From Mucilaginibacter sp. PPCGB 2223 (GTDB lineage: Bacteria > Bacteroidota > Bacteroidia > Sphingobacteriales > Sphingobacteriaceae), in contig NZ_MDJS01000001.1 in the NCBI RefSeq assembly GCF_001705515.1, positions 2,170,001-2,234,000 of the forward strand: a DNA stretch of 64,000 nt. Direction: 5' to 3'. Positions 26,657 to 35,617 of the stretch are shown in pieces (position 1 is the first letter of the stretch; every line of letters begins with the position of its first letter). A program made the position numbers and the translations under genes. The notes below the pieces were generated by a model. The model worked only from the letters and a program-made list of their open reading frames with translations. It was not told the origin of the DNA and made no database searches.

Positions 26657-27565
26657 CTATGCTCGAAAAGCCAATGGCGTGGTGGCCGTTTGCTTTTTGA
26701 AATAATTGGAGAAATGTGCCACATCATCAAAACCAAGTGTGTAGGCAATTTCGGCTACAGTCAATTTGGTTTGCTTAAGCAGGATCTTAGCTTCCTGAAT
26801 GATCCTTTTGCTGATGATCTCGGTAGTGGTATTGCCGGTTACTTCTTTCAGCACTTTGTTGAGGTGATTAACGTGCACTGCAAGCCGGTCGGCATAATCG
26901 TTGGCCGAACGCAGCGACAGGCGTTGATGAGCCGATTCGAGCGGGAACTGCCTTTCCAGCAATTCGATAAATAAGGAAGATATGCGCTGCGAAGCATTTT
27001 GCGTTGTGCTCAGGGCCGACATGGGCTGTAATTTTTGCCCGTAGTGGATCAATTCCATCACCAGGTTGCGCAGCAGATCGTACTTGTATTTGTAATCGGC
27101 GGTAAGCTCGCGGTGCATCTTCCTAAAGATATATTCCATCTCGGCAACCTCCTGGTCCGAAAGCTCAAAGACCGGGACCTGCCCGGGCTGGAATATCGGT
27201 AACTCATCTAAAGTTACACCCGATTTACCTGAAGCGAGGAAATCGGGTGTAAAAATGCAAAACATACCAGTTTGGTCATCATCAAGGGCTACCCAGTTGT
27301 AAGGTATTTTGGGCGTTCCGAATATCAGGGCATTTTGCTCGATATCGATCACTTTATCAGCATACTCCGCCCTGCTCCTCCCCCTGATCCAGCTTATTTT
27401 ATAATAAGCCCGCCGGTTATATACCATGGTTCGTTCCTCTGCCTTTCTAGCAAACAGCTTTTCGGTTTCAAAAACGTTAAAGTGCCCAATTTCTTTGGCG
27501 ATACCCTGCGGAAGCTGCGCACCGCTGTCCTGGTAAAATTCTTCGAGTGTGGTTGGGTTAGGCAT
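26657..27565 (-). CDS. AraC family transcriptional regulator
   Basis: A 302-residue regulator starting at the ATG at 27565 (a TTG at 27589 is the in-frame alternative). The C-terminus holds the two helix-turn-helix motifs of AraC/XylS proteins, with LTVAEIAYTLGFDDVAHFSNYFKK as the second; the N-terminal two thirds form a cupin-like sensor. Its targets are not known. Downstream lies the secreted glycosidase-like gene and upstream an SDR gene, separated by a perfect 21-base palindrome. Confidence 0.92.
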   Translation of the reverse strand: MPNPTTLEEFYQDSGAQLPQGIAKEIGHFNVFETEKLFARKAEERTMVYNRRAYYKISWIRGRSRAEYADKVIDIEQNALIFGTPKIPYNWVALDDDQTGMFCIFTPDFLASGKSGVTLDELPIFQPGQVPVFELSDQEVAEMEYIFRKMHRELTADYKYKYDLLRNLVMELIHYGQKLQPMSALSTTQNASQRISSLFIELLERQFPLESAHQRLSLRSANDYADRLAVHVNHLNKVLKEVTGNTTTEIISKRIIQEAKILLKQTKLTVAEIAYTLGFDDVAHFSNYFKKQTATTPLAFRA

Positions 27566-27637
27566 TGTTTGTTTGTTTGTAAAATTCAAAGTTAGGTATT
27601 TGAGCCGCCTAAAGCAAAGGCTTATGTCTTCGCATGG

Positions 27638-27682
27638 AAATGCATATCAGGAGGCTCCCCTGGAGCCTCCTGATATGCATTT
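27638..27682. repeat. Perfect 21-base inverted repeat with a REP-like core
   Basis: Arms of 21 bases (27638-27658 and 27662-27682) are fully complementary around a 3-base loop CCT. The core GGAGGCTCC-CCT-GGAGCCTCC matches the CTCC-nnn-GGAG hairpins beside the RAYT gene at 1.2 kb. It follows the SDR gene (minus strand) and precedes the AraC start, and the right arm continues into TTAGTTTTTA, so it may also act as a terminator. Confidence 0.85.
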
Positions 27683-27705
27683 AGTTTTTAAAACGTGCTC
27701 GTGAA

Positions 27706-28470
27706 TTACAACAGCATCCCGCCTGATACCTCAATACGCTGACCATTTACCCAACGTGCATCTTCGGTGCATAAAAAGGCAACCACGCCGCCGACGTCTT
27801 CGGCTACGCCGGGCCTGCCCAGTGCTGTAAACGAGCTTACACGCTTTTGCATTTCTTCGTTCGACCGTAATTGACCGCCGCCAAAATCCGTCATGATAGC
27901 GCCGGGAGCAACGGTATTGGCCCTGATGCCGCGTGGGCCGTATTCGGCAGCAATGTAACGGGTAAACACTTCGATGGCACCCTTCATTGCCGCATAAGCC
28001 GATGACCTTGGCATAGATACCCGGGCCAGGCCGCTGGATATATTAATTACACCACCGCCATCGTTCATCATCAGCAGCATTTTTTGTGTTAAAAAGTAAA
28101 CGCCTTTAAAGTGGATGTTTAACAGTTCGTCGAAAATTTCTTCGGTTACTTCTTCGATTAATTTATAGGCGCCGGTACCTGCATTATTGATCAGGAAGTC
28201 GATATGATCTGTCCCGAATTTTGAGCTTAATGTGTCTTTCAATTGGCTGTCGAACGTATCAAAACTTTTGATATTGCCTGTATTCAATTGCAAGGCCGCG
28301 GCTTTTTGGCCGCCCTGTTCAATTTGTTCAACAACTTTCTGCGCATCATCTGCTTTACTGTGATAAGTTAAAACAACATCGATACCTTTTTCAGCAAGGC
28401 GCAGAGCCATGTCTTTACCCAGGCCGCGGCTGCCGCCGGTTACCAGGGCTATTTTATTTTTCTTTTCCAT
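27706..28470 (-). CDS. SDR family oxidoreductase
   Basis: Classical short-chain dehydrogenase of 254 residues. The nucleotide site is TGGSRGLGKDMA (about 11-22), followed by NNAG (about 94-97), the catalytic Ser near 145 and YAAMK (Tyr-x-x-x-Lys, about 159-163). NADP preference is suggested by the Ser-Arg after the glycines. The C-terminus VNGQRIEVSGGM is typical. It lies upstream of the AraC gene on the same strand, with the palindrome between them. The substrate is unknown. Confidence 0.93.
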   Translation of the reverse strand: MEKKNKIALVTGGSRGLGKDMALRLAEKGIDVVLTYHSKADDAQKVVEQIEQGGQKAAALQLNTGNIKSFDTFDSQLKDTLSSKFGTDHIDFLINNAGTGAYKLIEEVTEEIFDELLNIHFKGVYFLTQKMLLMMNDGGGVINISSGLARVSMPRSSAYAAMKGAIEVFTRYIAAEYGPRGIRANTVAPGAIMTDFGGGQLRSNEEMQKRVSSFTALGRPGVAEDVGGVVAFLCTEDARWVNGQRIEVSGGMLL

Positions 28471-28576
28471 CTTCTGCTTTTATTTTATTGATACAAAGAT
28501 GGTGCAGAAAATGCGGCGACTGTTTGTAGCAATCAATCCATTATTTGCGAAATTCAAACAATCGTATCAGATCTTC

Positions 28577-29230
28577 CTACCCCATCAATTCCTTCATCAG
28601 CTTTTCAAAGGCTTCTTTCAGTTCGGCCAGTTCGGTTTCCACTTTAGTTAAGCGGCCTTCCAGTTCGCCAACCGGACGGCGGGCAGGTTCTTCGGCTTGG
28701 TCATCTTCGGTAAAATCGAAAGTACCGCCCAGCAAATGCATATAACGAACTTCTTTTTGGCCGGGACGGCGCGGCAACTGCTGCACAAAAGGCATTTCTT
28801 CGGATGAGATACGCTCCAAAACCTGCTGCACTTCTTCGAGTGACTCAAACTCCCACAACCGACCTGAGTTGGTATTCAGTTCGCCAGGCGTTTGCGGGCC
28901 GCGTAGTATCAATAAACAAATAATGGCCACCTCGGCAGGTACAACCGGGAATACAATGGCGAAGTTGTGCTTATATTTCGTAGCGCGGCTGGAGCCGCCG
29001 GTTGCCGTCGAGATCAAGCCGCGCTTTTTTAAACTATCTAAAGCTAAAACCACAGTTTCCTCATCATAATCAACCACAGGGCGGCGCGATGTTTTTTGAT
29101 TACAGGCGGTGGTGAGGCCGTTCAAAGTCATGGGATAATAGTCGGGAGTGGTTTTGCTTTTCTCCATCAGGGCGCCTAATACGCGCAGTTCGGTATCGTC
29201 TAAAACAGGCAGGGTGATCGGTGTATCCAT
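28577..29230 (-). CDS. YceH family protein (DUF480)
   Basis: A 217-residue protein with two winged-helix-like halves, matching DUF480/YceH: LRVLGALMEKSKTTPDYYPM and LNGLTTACNQKTSRRPV near the N-terminus, LLILRGPQTPGELNTNSGRL in the middle. The C-terminus is a coiled coil (about 180-216). Function is not established. It is divergent from the MBL hydrolase gene at 29304. Confidence 0.93.
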   Translation of the reverse strand: MDTPITLPVLDDTELRVLGALMEKSKTTPDYYPMTLNGLTTACNQKTSRRPVVDYDEETVVLALDSLKKRGLISTATGGSSRATKYKHNFAIVFPVVPAEVAIICLLILRGPQTPGELNTNSGRLWEFESLEEVQQVLERISSEEMPFVQQLPRRPGQKEVRYMHLLGGTFDFTEDDQAEEPARRPVGELEGRLTKVETELAELKEAFEKLMKELMG

Positions 29231-29303
29231 GTTGATAATTAGTAACGCAAGATGTAAATTTCAGAACAATTTTTTATTAAAAATAAGGTTACTTTGCAGT
29301 TAA

Positions 29304-30122
29304 ATGTCTTTATTCATTGCATCCTTAAATTCGGGCAGCAACGGCAATTGCTATTACATTGGTAACGAGCACGATGCCGTACTGGTTGATGCCGGGATAT
29401 CCTGCCGCGAAACCGAGAAACGCATGGCAAGGCTTGGGTTAACCATGCAAAGGGTAAGGGCCATCTTTATCTCGCACGAACACTCCGACCACATCCGCGG
29501 TGTTGAAGTGCTGGCCAAAAAGTATAAACTGCCTGTTTATATTACCTTGCAAACGCTGCAACATGGTGGTTTGCATATTGATGACAATAACATCGTTCCA
29601 TTTTTGGCTTACCAGCAGGTTTGTATTGGCGGGCTTTGTATTACTGCCTTTCCCAAACAGCACGACGCTATCGAGCCTCACAGTTTTATGATCAGCTGCG
29701 GAGAGATCAGGGTTGGCGTATTTACCGATATCGGCGAAGCCTGCGAGCATGTGATCTTTCATTTCGGGCAATGCCACGCCGCGTTTTTAGAGGCTAATTA
29801 TGATGATGACATGCTCACGAACGGGCGCTATCCTTACCATCTGAAGCAACGCATCCGCGGAAGCAAAGGGCACTTATCCAATAAACAGGCGCTGGATATT
29901 TTTACGGGCCACAAGCCGGCTTATATGAGCCATCTGTTGTTAGCGCACCTGTCGAAAGATAATAACGACCCGGTTTTAGTGCAGCAATTATTCGACGCTT
30001 ACGCAGATGGTACCCGCATTGTGGTGGCGTCGCGATACGAAGAAACAGCTGTATACCATGTCACCGGTACAGATCAACCCTCGGAACTGGATGCTACCCG
30101 GCTGCAGTTCACTTTGTTTTAA
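29304..30122 (+). CDS. MBL fold metallo-hydrolase (YycJ/WalJ-like)
   Basis: Metallo-beta-lactamase-fold hydrolase, 272 residues. SLNSGSNGNCYYIGNE at the start and FISHEHSDHIRG (about 55-66) as the HxHxDH metal motif match the YycJ/WalJ group. The second metal-binding residues are in later segments including EANYDDDML. Substrate unknown. The stop overlaps by 14 bases the convergent BNR-type gene. Confidence 0.9.
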   Translation: MSLFIASLNSGSNGNCYYIGNEHDAVLVDAGISCRETEKRMARLGLTMQRVRAIFISHEHSDHIRGVEVLAKKYKLPVYITLQTLQHGGLHIDDNNIVPFLAYQQVCIGGLCITAFPKQHDAIEPHSFMISCGEIRVGVFTDIGEACEHVIFHFGQCHAAFLEANYDDDMLTNGRYPYHLKQRIRGSKGHLSNKQALDIFTGHKPAYMSHLLLAHLSKDNNDPVLVQQLFDAYADGTRIVVASRYEETAVYHVTGTDQPSELDATRLQFTLF

Positions 30123-31155
30123 CTTCGCTGTAGATACCTATTTTACCACCGTTGCCCGCAAAAACGATGAATTTGCCGTGATGACCGCAAACGTTGAAGC
30201 TGGTACCGTCGATCTTTGACCAGGTTACGCCGGCGTCTTTGCTGATGTTGGTACCCGAAGTACCCGTGGAAATGTAGATCTTACCTGATAAATATTGCAC
30301 ACATGATTGAAAGCCTGGTGAAATTTTAGCCAGGGCCCAGGTTTTACCAGCGTTATTGGAGTAGCAAACAGTCGAATCGGTACGCTGATCGTGCTGGTAA
30401 TCGCCGCCGACGACTACCCAATGCTTACTATCCGACGTGAACGAAAAAGCGCCCGAACTGTTGGTGCCGTGGGCGATAGGCAATGGTGTGTACGACCATT
30501 TTTTACCGTTAATAAGCGAATAGATCAAATTTGCCGCACTGCCGCCCGAAACAATGAGCAGGCCATCGGTTTTCATCAGTCCGTTATCATAAATGCTGTA
30601 ACAGGTACCGCTGGCAGCAAAGCAGGCCTCACCGTCGCGGCCTACAGGCGATTTAGCCACATCGCGCTGCTTCCAGGTTTTGCCGCGGTCTTCGGTCTCG
30701 AAGATCACGAAGTGGCCGTTTATCGGATCGCCCATAATGCTGCCGTATTTGCCGTTAAAATCCATGGCATCAAAAAACACCGAGGTATCGCGGTTATGGT
30801 ATTTTACCTGCCAGTTGGCACCCCCGTCGGTTGTTTTTAAGATGAGCGCCGGCGTACCCGAACTCATGATCACGGCCTCTTTATCCGAAAAAGCCTGTAT
30901 ATCCCGAAAATCCGAAGTTTCAAAACCTTTTACCTGCTGCCATTGCCAGGTTTTACCGGCATCTTTGGTGATGGCCACGGTGCCCTTGCTGCCGCTTACC
31001 CAGGCAATTTTATCGTTCACCACGCATAATCCGCGTAAGCTTGCACCCCTGCCGGGTTGTTGCGTAACGGTTATTTTTTGTGCAATGGCACCATTAAAAA
31101 AAACGAACAACATCAGTGCAGCCGCACCGATACCTGCTATATAGATTTGTTTCAT
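30109..31155 (-). CDS. Secreted YCF48/BNR-repeat protein
   Basis: A 348-residue exported protein with a signal peptide ending near GAIAQ. Repeated blades with D-x-G-x-T-W motifs (ITKDAGKTW, TTDGGANW, TEDRGKTW, SNNAGKTW, SKDAGVTW) mark a BNR/YCF48-like propeller, often called oxidoreductase or photosystem-II-assembly-like. Start overlaps the end of the DUF2147 gene by four bases, so the two are co-transcribed. A glycosidase or binding role cannot be told apart. Confidence 0.85.
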   Translation of the reverse strand: MKQIYIAGIGAAALMLFVFFNGAIAQKITVTQQPGRGASLRGLCVVNDKIAWVSGSKGTVAITKDAGKTWQWQQVKGFETSDFRDIQAFSDKEAVIMSSGTPALILKTTDGGANWQVKYHNRDTSVFFDAMDFNGKYGSIMGDPINGHFVIFETEDRGKTWKQRDVAKSPVGRDGEACFAASGTCYSIYDNGLMKTDGLLIVSGGSAANLIYSLINGKKWSYTPLPIAHGTNSSGAFSFTSDSKHWVVVGGDYQHDQRTDSTVCYSNNAGKTWALAKISPGFQSCVQYLSGKIYISTGTSGTNISKDAGVTWSKIDGTSFNVCGHHGKFIVFAGNGGKIGIYSEVKTK

Positions 31156-31589
31156 TTAACCCTTGTCCATACCTCGGTGCGCCCAAAAAGCGATATGCCG
31201 ATGTATCCTCTTATCTTTAAAGTGTTGCCCGTCAGTGTCATTTTACAACTATAGGTTTTACCGCTTTTCGGATCATAAATGGTACCATCCTCATAAGTCT
31301 TTCCGTCAAACGTAAAATCCTTCAACAACTCCAGGTTTAGATCGGGCCGGGTACGCAACGCCGGGTCGGGATTATTTTTATCCATTTTAGGGTGACCATT
31401 CTCATCGGGCACCTTTATCCAGCCCAGTTTGCCAAAATATTTGTTCCCTACCTTGTATATCCATATCTGGTCTTCGCCCGATGGATTTAACCATTTACCG
31501 ATAATAGCGTCGCCGTTGGGCTCCTGCGCTAACACACTTAACGATGCTATTAGCAACAGCGTTAAGATACTTGCTTTCTTCATCATCAT
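31152..31589 (-). CDS. DUF2147 family secreted protein
   Basis: A 145-residue protein with a signal peptide ending LAQEP. DAIIGKWLNPSGEDQIWIY and YGTIYDPKSGKTYSCKM-like segments fit DUF2147, a small lipocalin-like periplasmic family; TGNTLKIRGYIGISLFGRTEVW closes it. Function unknown. It overlaps the BNR-type gene by four bases. Confidence 0.88.
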   Translation of the reverse strand: MMMKKASILTLLLIASLSVLAQEPNGDAIIGKWLNPSGEDQIWIYKVGNKYFGKLGWIKVPDENGHPKMDKNNPDPALRTRPDLNLELLKDFTFDGKTYEDGTIYDPKSGKTYSCKMTLTGNTLKIRGYIGISLFGRTEVWTRVK

Positions 31590-31666
31590 AAAAGATTGAA
31601 TTAATTGGTAAACTAAAATAGCCTTTTAACGATGGATTATCAAACATTAATGAATTATATATTTAT

Positions 31667-31697
31667 TTTGACGGGTGGTGTATTCGTATTATATTTG
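31667..31697 (+). promoter_or_regulatory. Bacteroidota-type promoter for tRNA-Leu
   Basis: TTTG at 31667-31670, a 19-base spacer and TATATTTG at 31690-31697, an exact match to the TTTG-N19-TAnnTTTG consensus of the Bacteroidota major sigma factor. The predicted transcript starts a few bases before the tRNA at 31711. Confidence 0.8.
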
Positions 31698-31710
31698 CAG
31701 CCCATTGCCT

Positions 31711-31794
31711 GCCCGGATGGCGAAATTGGTAAACGTTGCGGTCTCAGAAGCCGTTGAGAATTGTCTCTTGAGAGTTCGAGTCTCTCTTCGGGCA
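31711..31794 (+). tRNA. tRNA-Leu (CAG)
   Basis: An 84-base cloverleaf: acceptor stem GCCCGGA paired with TTCGGGC, D-arm GGCGAAATTGGTAAAC, anticodon stem GCGGT/GCCGT with loop CTCAGAA (anticodon CAG), long variable arm of a class II tRNA, and T-arm with GTTCGAGTC. CCA is not encoded. Confidence 0.93.
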
Positions 31795-31892
31795 CTAATC
31801 AGTTGATTAGTTCATTGGTTCATTAGTTCATTTGTCTTATCACCGATATGTACTAATGAACTAATGACCAACTAACCAATGAACCACAACAA
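31795..31892. repeat. Imperfect inverted repeat between the tRNA-Leu genes
   Basis: TTAGTTCATTGG-type words (31808-31835) are mirrored by AATGAACTAATGACCAACTAACC (31856-31886), giving a long imperfect stem. The arms are built of repeated ten-base-like units. Same architecture as other gaps in the window, with different sequence. Confidence 0.65.
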
Positions 31893-31976
31893 GCCCAGGT
31901 GGCGAAATTGGTAGACGCACCATCTTGAGGGGGTGGCACTCGTAAGGGTGTGGCAGTTCGAATCTGCTCCTGGGCA
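31893..31976 (+). tRNA. tRNA-Leu (GAG)
   Basis: An 84-base class II tRNA: acceptor GCCCAGG with CCTGGGC, D-arm GGCGAAATTGGTAGACG, anticodon stem CCATC/GGTGG with loop TTGAGGG (anticodon GAG), long variable arm, T-arm with GTTCGAATC. An alternative reading with anticodon TGA fails because the stem does not pair. It is 98 bases after the CAG isoacceptor and may share its transcript. Confidence 0.92.
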
Positions 31977-32265
31977 CTTCTTTTCTTAGTCCTGAGTCAG
32001 GAGTCTTTAGTCTCGAGTCTGTTATCCGCAAATATATATCATATGCAGATTTAAATCCGCAAATCTCAAAGTTCGGATTACAAATCCCAACCAACGTAGA
32101 TAAACCGCACATGAAATTAGCATCCGTTTAGCAAATTTTTTGTTTTGAATTGCTTTCATTATCTTAACAACTGATATCCGGGCACGGGTTATTTATGTTT
32201 TGTGATATGCAGCCGTAACTTAACCAGCACAAATAGAACATCAAACCTTTTTACTAAAAACTGTA
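31977..32265. other. Intergenic region after tRNA-Leu with word-type repeats
   Basis: 31983-32020 contains repeated AGTC words (AGTCCTGAGTCAGGAGTC and TTTAGTCTCGAGTCTG), and 32024-32090 repeated ATCCGCAAAT/GATTTAAATCC words. They resemble the other intergenic word-type repeats. The rest shows no gene or clear promoter for the DUF6090-like gene at 32266. Confidence 0.5.
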
Positions 32266-32991
32266 ATGTCGGAAGAAAAAGTAATACAGCATACCAAAAA
32301 AGCGGTTCATATCATAAAAGATAAAAAGCGCCCTCTTAAAGAGAAATTAAAAGATATAGCGCTTGAAGTGGCGATCATCATATTTGCGGTAAGCGTTACG
32401 CTGGTGCTGCATAACTGGAACGACGCCCGGCACGAGCATCATATTGAAAGGGAATTTTTAGAGGGTGTAAAAGAGGATCTTAAGCTCGAAGCTGATAAGC
32501 TCGAAACCAGCAACAGAGATTTTCAACCGGTGGTCGATTTTTACAATACTGCCTGGCATCAAATAAAAACCAACAAGATTGACGGAGCATATTTTGACAG
32601 AAACAGCACCCAGTTAACCAACACTGCCTATTATGTTGCAGATAACGGCCGCTTTGAGGGCTTTAAATCATCGGGCTATTTACGATTGATCCGAAACCAG
32701 CAATTGCTGAAAGACCTGATGACCCTGTATACGATAGATATCCCTTTCCAGGAGCAGATAGATAAAAATCTTTTTGCGCAGAGAAGTGCGGATTACGACA
32801 AGTATGTTGGCATAAAGGGAGTCGCGGATTCGACAGGCACCCATATTTCGCGCCTGCTTAACGACCCGGCGGTAAGATATCTGATATCGAGGTACGTAAC
32901 CTCCTTTAACGAAAGAAAGCAACAGCAACTGGCCCTGGCCAAACAAATACGCGATGTAGTTGCCGAAATAGATAAGGAATTGAATAAATAG
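32266..32991 (+). CDS. DUF6090-like membrane protein
   Basis: A 241-residue protein with one membrane segment (about 46-66, VAIIIFAVSVTLVLHNWND) after a basic N-terminus, then a long helical region with charged coiled-coil character (about 70-125) and a helical tail. The HNWNDARHEHHIEREFLEG segment is typical of the DUF6090 group of Bacteroidota. Function unknown. Confidence 0.72.
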   Translation: MSEEKVIQHTKKAVHIIKDKKRPLKEKLKDIALEVAIIIFAVSVTLVLHNWNDARHEHHIEREFLEGVKEDLKLEADKLETSNRDFQPVVDFYNTAWHQIKTNKIDGAYFDRNSTQLTNTAYYVADNGRFEGFKSSGYLRLIRNQQLLKDLMTLYTIDIPFQEQIDKNLFAQRSADYDKYVGIKGVADSTGTHISRLLNDPAVRYLISRYVTSFNERKQQQLALAKQIRDVVAEIDKELNK

Positions 32992-33050
32992 CAAGGCTAT
33001 GTTCAACTAATGCACCATTTTTGTTGATTAGAATTAAAAACCCAGGCTAA

Positions 33051-34490
33051 CTACCTCTCCATCCAAAGCACCGAGTTACCCGTATTAAACTGGTTTTGCT
33101 CCCAAAGCTTATTACCGGGATCGATGATCCAGTTACCGTCGACAATAAATTTATACAATGCTTTGCCCGGCGCCAGATATACGCTGATCGTCCAGGTGTC
33201 GCCATGACGTACCATGGCCCAGCCAGGTTCGTTCCAATCGTTAAAGGTGCCCGACAGGCGCACCTGTTTGGCATTATTGTATCCTTTTAAAGTAAAAGTG
33301 TGATTGGCTTTTACCGCCAGGAACGAATTGGTCTGCCCGTCTTCTTCCATATAATTGCCATTGGCCGGGTCGGTCATCCAGCGGCCGTCGACAATAAACT
33401 TATAACCGTAGTTACCTGCCGGAAGCGCATAAGGCAATACCCATTGGCTACCCGACCGGTGAAGATGCAGTTCGCTCGTGTTCCATTTGTTGAAACTGCC
33501 CGATACGATAACGCTTTTGGCATTGGCAAAACCGTTAAGCTTAAATACACCGGGCTCGCCGATGTTCAACACTGAGTTGATGTTTCCCGCAGCATCAGTT
33601 TGGGTATTCGGGTTCGACGGGTCCTTTGTCCATTTTCCGTCGACCAAAAAACGATAAATATGGCTGCCTTCGTGCAGATACATCGGGCGCACCCATTCGC
33701 CTTTTACAGGCATCATCACAATCTGGTTAGCGTTCCAGTTATTGAAACTACCCGCCAGCATTACCCGCGACGCCCTGGGGAAAGCTTTAAGCCTGAAAGT
33801 ATAATTGTACTTAAAATACACCGAGTTGTGATCATCAAACCCATCGTCCTCCTTTAGCAGATTACCGGCATCGCTTATCCAGCGGCCGTTAACCACAAAT
33901 TTGTACAGGTACTCGCCGGCGCTGAGCTTAATATCGTATATCCAACCGCTATCGGTTTTGATCATCACCCCTTTGGAGGTGCTCCAACTGTTGAAGTTGC
34001 CCGATACCAAAACCTTTTTGGCCTTTAAATTAGACGGGAGAAAAAACCGCGTAACACCCGAAGGCAGTTCGTGCACATTTTGCCTTAAAAAGCTGTTGAT
34101 GCCGAATTTGATATCATCGTCGGGGTAACCAGGCTGCTTATCGTGCATTACCATATTCGAGGTGATGAGGAAGGGCCTCATTTGTGCATTTGCCGCCAGT
34201 TCGTTCAGGGGTTTTAACAGCATCAGCTTATTATCGGCCATATGGGATATGGTCCAGCCATCTTTTTGCAACTGGTTAAAATTACCGCGCAGCAGGTTAT
34301 CAACGGTAACGCCTTTAATATCGGCTATCCGCAGTAAACTATCAATATCTGCTTTTTTAAGTTTCAGATCGAGGTATAATACCATCTGATCGTCGGTAAT
34401 GGTAAAGGCATTCTGCCTGATTTGGGCAAGGGCGGGCCACATGGTGCAAAACACCAGCAACAACAAGCCTATATAACCCTTTTTTGCCAT
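33051..34490 (-). CDS. Secreted protein with four tandem AMPK-type glycogen-binding (CBM48-like) modules
   Basis: A 479-residue exported protein: signal peptide (about 1-22), an unassigned N-terminal region (about 25-140), then four modules of about 80 residues (147-227, 230-310, 315-393, 398-476). Each has a variant of VxxSGxFNxWN near its start and YKFxVDGxWxxDPxN near its end, the pattern of AMPK1_CBM/CBM48. No glycosidase domain is present. The gene starts three bases after the stop of the aspartyl protease gene, so the two form an operon. Binding to alpha-glucan is inferred. Confidence 0.88.
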   Translation of the reverse strand: MAKKGYIGLLLLVFCTMWPALAQIRQNAFTITDDQMVLYLDLKLKKADIDSLLRIADIKGVTVDNLLRGNFNQLQKDGWTISHMADNKLMLLKPLNELAANAQMRPFLITSNMVMHDKQPGYPDDDIKFGINSFLRQNVHELPSGVTRFFLPSNLKAKKVLVSGNFNSWSTSKGVMIKTDSGWIYDIKLSAGEYLYKFVVNGRWISDAGNLLKEDDGFDDHNSVYFKYNYTFRLKAFPRASRVMLAGSFNNWNANQIVMMPVKGEWVRPMYLHEGSHIYRFLVDGKWTKDPSNPNTQTDAAGNINSVLNIGEPGVFKLNGFANAKSVIVSGSFNKWNTSELHLHRSGSQWVLPYALPAGNYGYKFIVDGRWMTDPANGNYMEEDGQTNSFLAVKANHTFTLKGYNNAKQVRLSGTFNDWNEPGWAMVRHGDTWTISVYLAPGKALYKFIVDGNWIIDPGNKLWEQNQFNTGNSVLWMER

Positions 34491-34493
34491 TTA

Positions 34494-35465
34494 CTATTCG
34501 TTCTTATTGGTATACATGATAAACTCTTTTTTAACAAAGTTGATGGTGAACACCGCGCGGCCAAAAAAATCGCTGCCAAGCATGCCATCGATATCGCGGC
34601 CATAGGCCTTGCCCATTTGCTCCAAACTGGTAATGATCACCTTGTTATTGGTAAATACCCGCTCGCCAACAGACAATTTCTCAAACTTAGCGTATATTAC
34701 TTCAAAAGTGCTGCCTCCAATACCTGTCAGCTTCGACCGGTTGATAACCTGTAACGTTGGCAGCAGCTTTTTAGCCTGCCGGTAATCGATCAGGTTAGTT
34801 TCGGCGCCGGTGTCAAAAGCAAACCATAACTGGTTATCGTTTACCGAAGCTTTAAACAAAATTGCATTATTGGCATAGTAAAATGGCATCTTTAGTATCG
34901 GATCGTGGTACAGTTGTTCGGCAGCGGGTATCTCGCCATCTTTATTAAGTTTGTGGATATACAATTGGTTTTGAAACAGGTCAACAGTGATGACAAATTT
35001 AGAAAATAGTTTAGTGCCCAGTAAACCCAGCACTTTAATATTGCGGCTGTTTTCGATAGCCGAAAGATTGGTTACGTCGGCCAGCAGCCTGTCGTAATGC
35101 AGCTCGGCGATATCCAGGTTGCGAACGCTTGTACGAAAGGCCACACCGGCATCGCCGTTAATGCCCCCGGCATCCTGCTCATTGTAATGCGGGTAATTGC
35201 GAAAGTAAGTTTGGTTAAGAACCAGGTAAGGTGCACCGGTATCGAGCACAAAATTACCCTCCATAGTATCGACTTTGGCTTCGAGGATAATGAGGTTTGA
35301 TACCCGTTTGATCGGGATAACCAGGGTAGCGAACTCGCCCGATGGCTCCGGATCTGTCCAGTAAGCGCCCGGGAAACTGATCTTACCGGGTCCGCCGGGT
35401 TTAAATGCCATTGCAAGGCTGCTTACAGCCAGTAAAAGCAATAACATATAAAACCTGCGTAACAT
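34494..35465 (-). CDS. Exported aspartyl protease with two retropepsin-like lobes
   Basis: A 323-residue protein with a signal peptide (about 1-20) and two aspartyl protease lobes, each with the catalytic triplet: NFVLDTGAPYLVL (Asp about 75) and WFAFDTGAETNLID (Asp about 218). The lobes also carry LGLLGTKLF and DGMLGSDFF, the matching flap-supporting motifs. A single chain with both aspartates can form its own active site. Co-transcribed with the CBM-module protein. Predicted periplasmic or outer; substrate unknown. Confidence 0.88.
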   Translation of the reverse strand: MLRRFYMLLLLLAVSSLAMAFKPGGPGKISFPGAYWTDPEPSGEFATLVIPIKRVSNLIILEAKVDTMEGNFVLDTGAPYLVLNQTYFRNYPHYNEQDAGGINGDAGVAFRTSVRNLDIAELHYDRLLADVTNLSAIENSRNIKVLGLLGTKLFSKFVITVDLFQNQLYIHKLNKDGEIPAAEQLYHDPILKMPFYYANNAILFKASVNDNQLWFAFDTGAETNLIDYRQAKKLLPTLQVINRSKLTGIGGSTFEVIYAKFEKLSVGERVFTNNKVIITSLEQMGKAYGRDIDGMLGSDFFGRAVFTINFVKKEFIMYTNKNE

Positions 35466-35617
35466 CGATATAATAAGGTAAATGTTTAGGTATAGACGCC
35501 GGTACCTGCAGGCAAGTTACAGTAAATATGATTTAAATAATGTTGAGGTGTGAAGTTTAACAGGTTTTTAACAGGAAGGTATCCCCAATCGGAACGCCCT
35601 GTGGGAGCGATAATTTA

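Noticed and set aside
31893..31976. Reading the second tRNA as tRNA-Ser (TGA)
   Set aside because: The required anticodon stem does not pair; the GAG reading gives five pairs.
35581..35610. CGGAACGCCCTGTGGGAGCG as another REP copy
   Set aside because: The arms pair poorly, so a link to the 1.2 kb hairpins cannot be supported.
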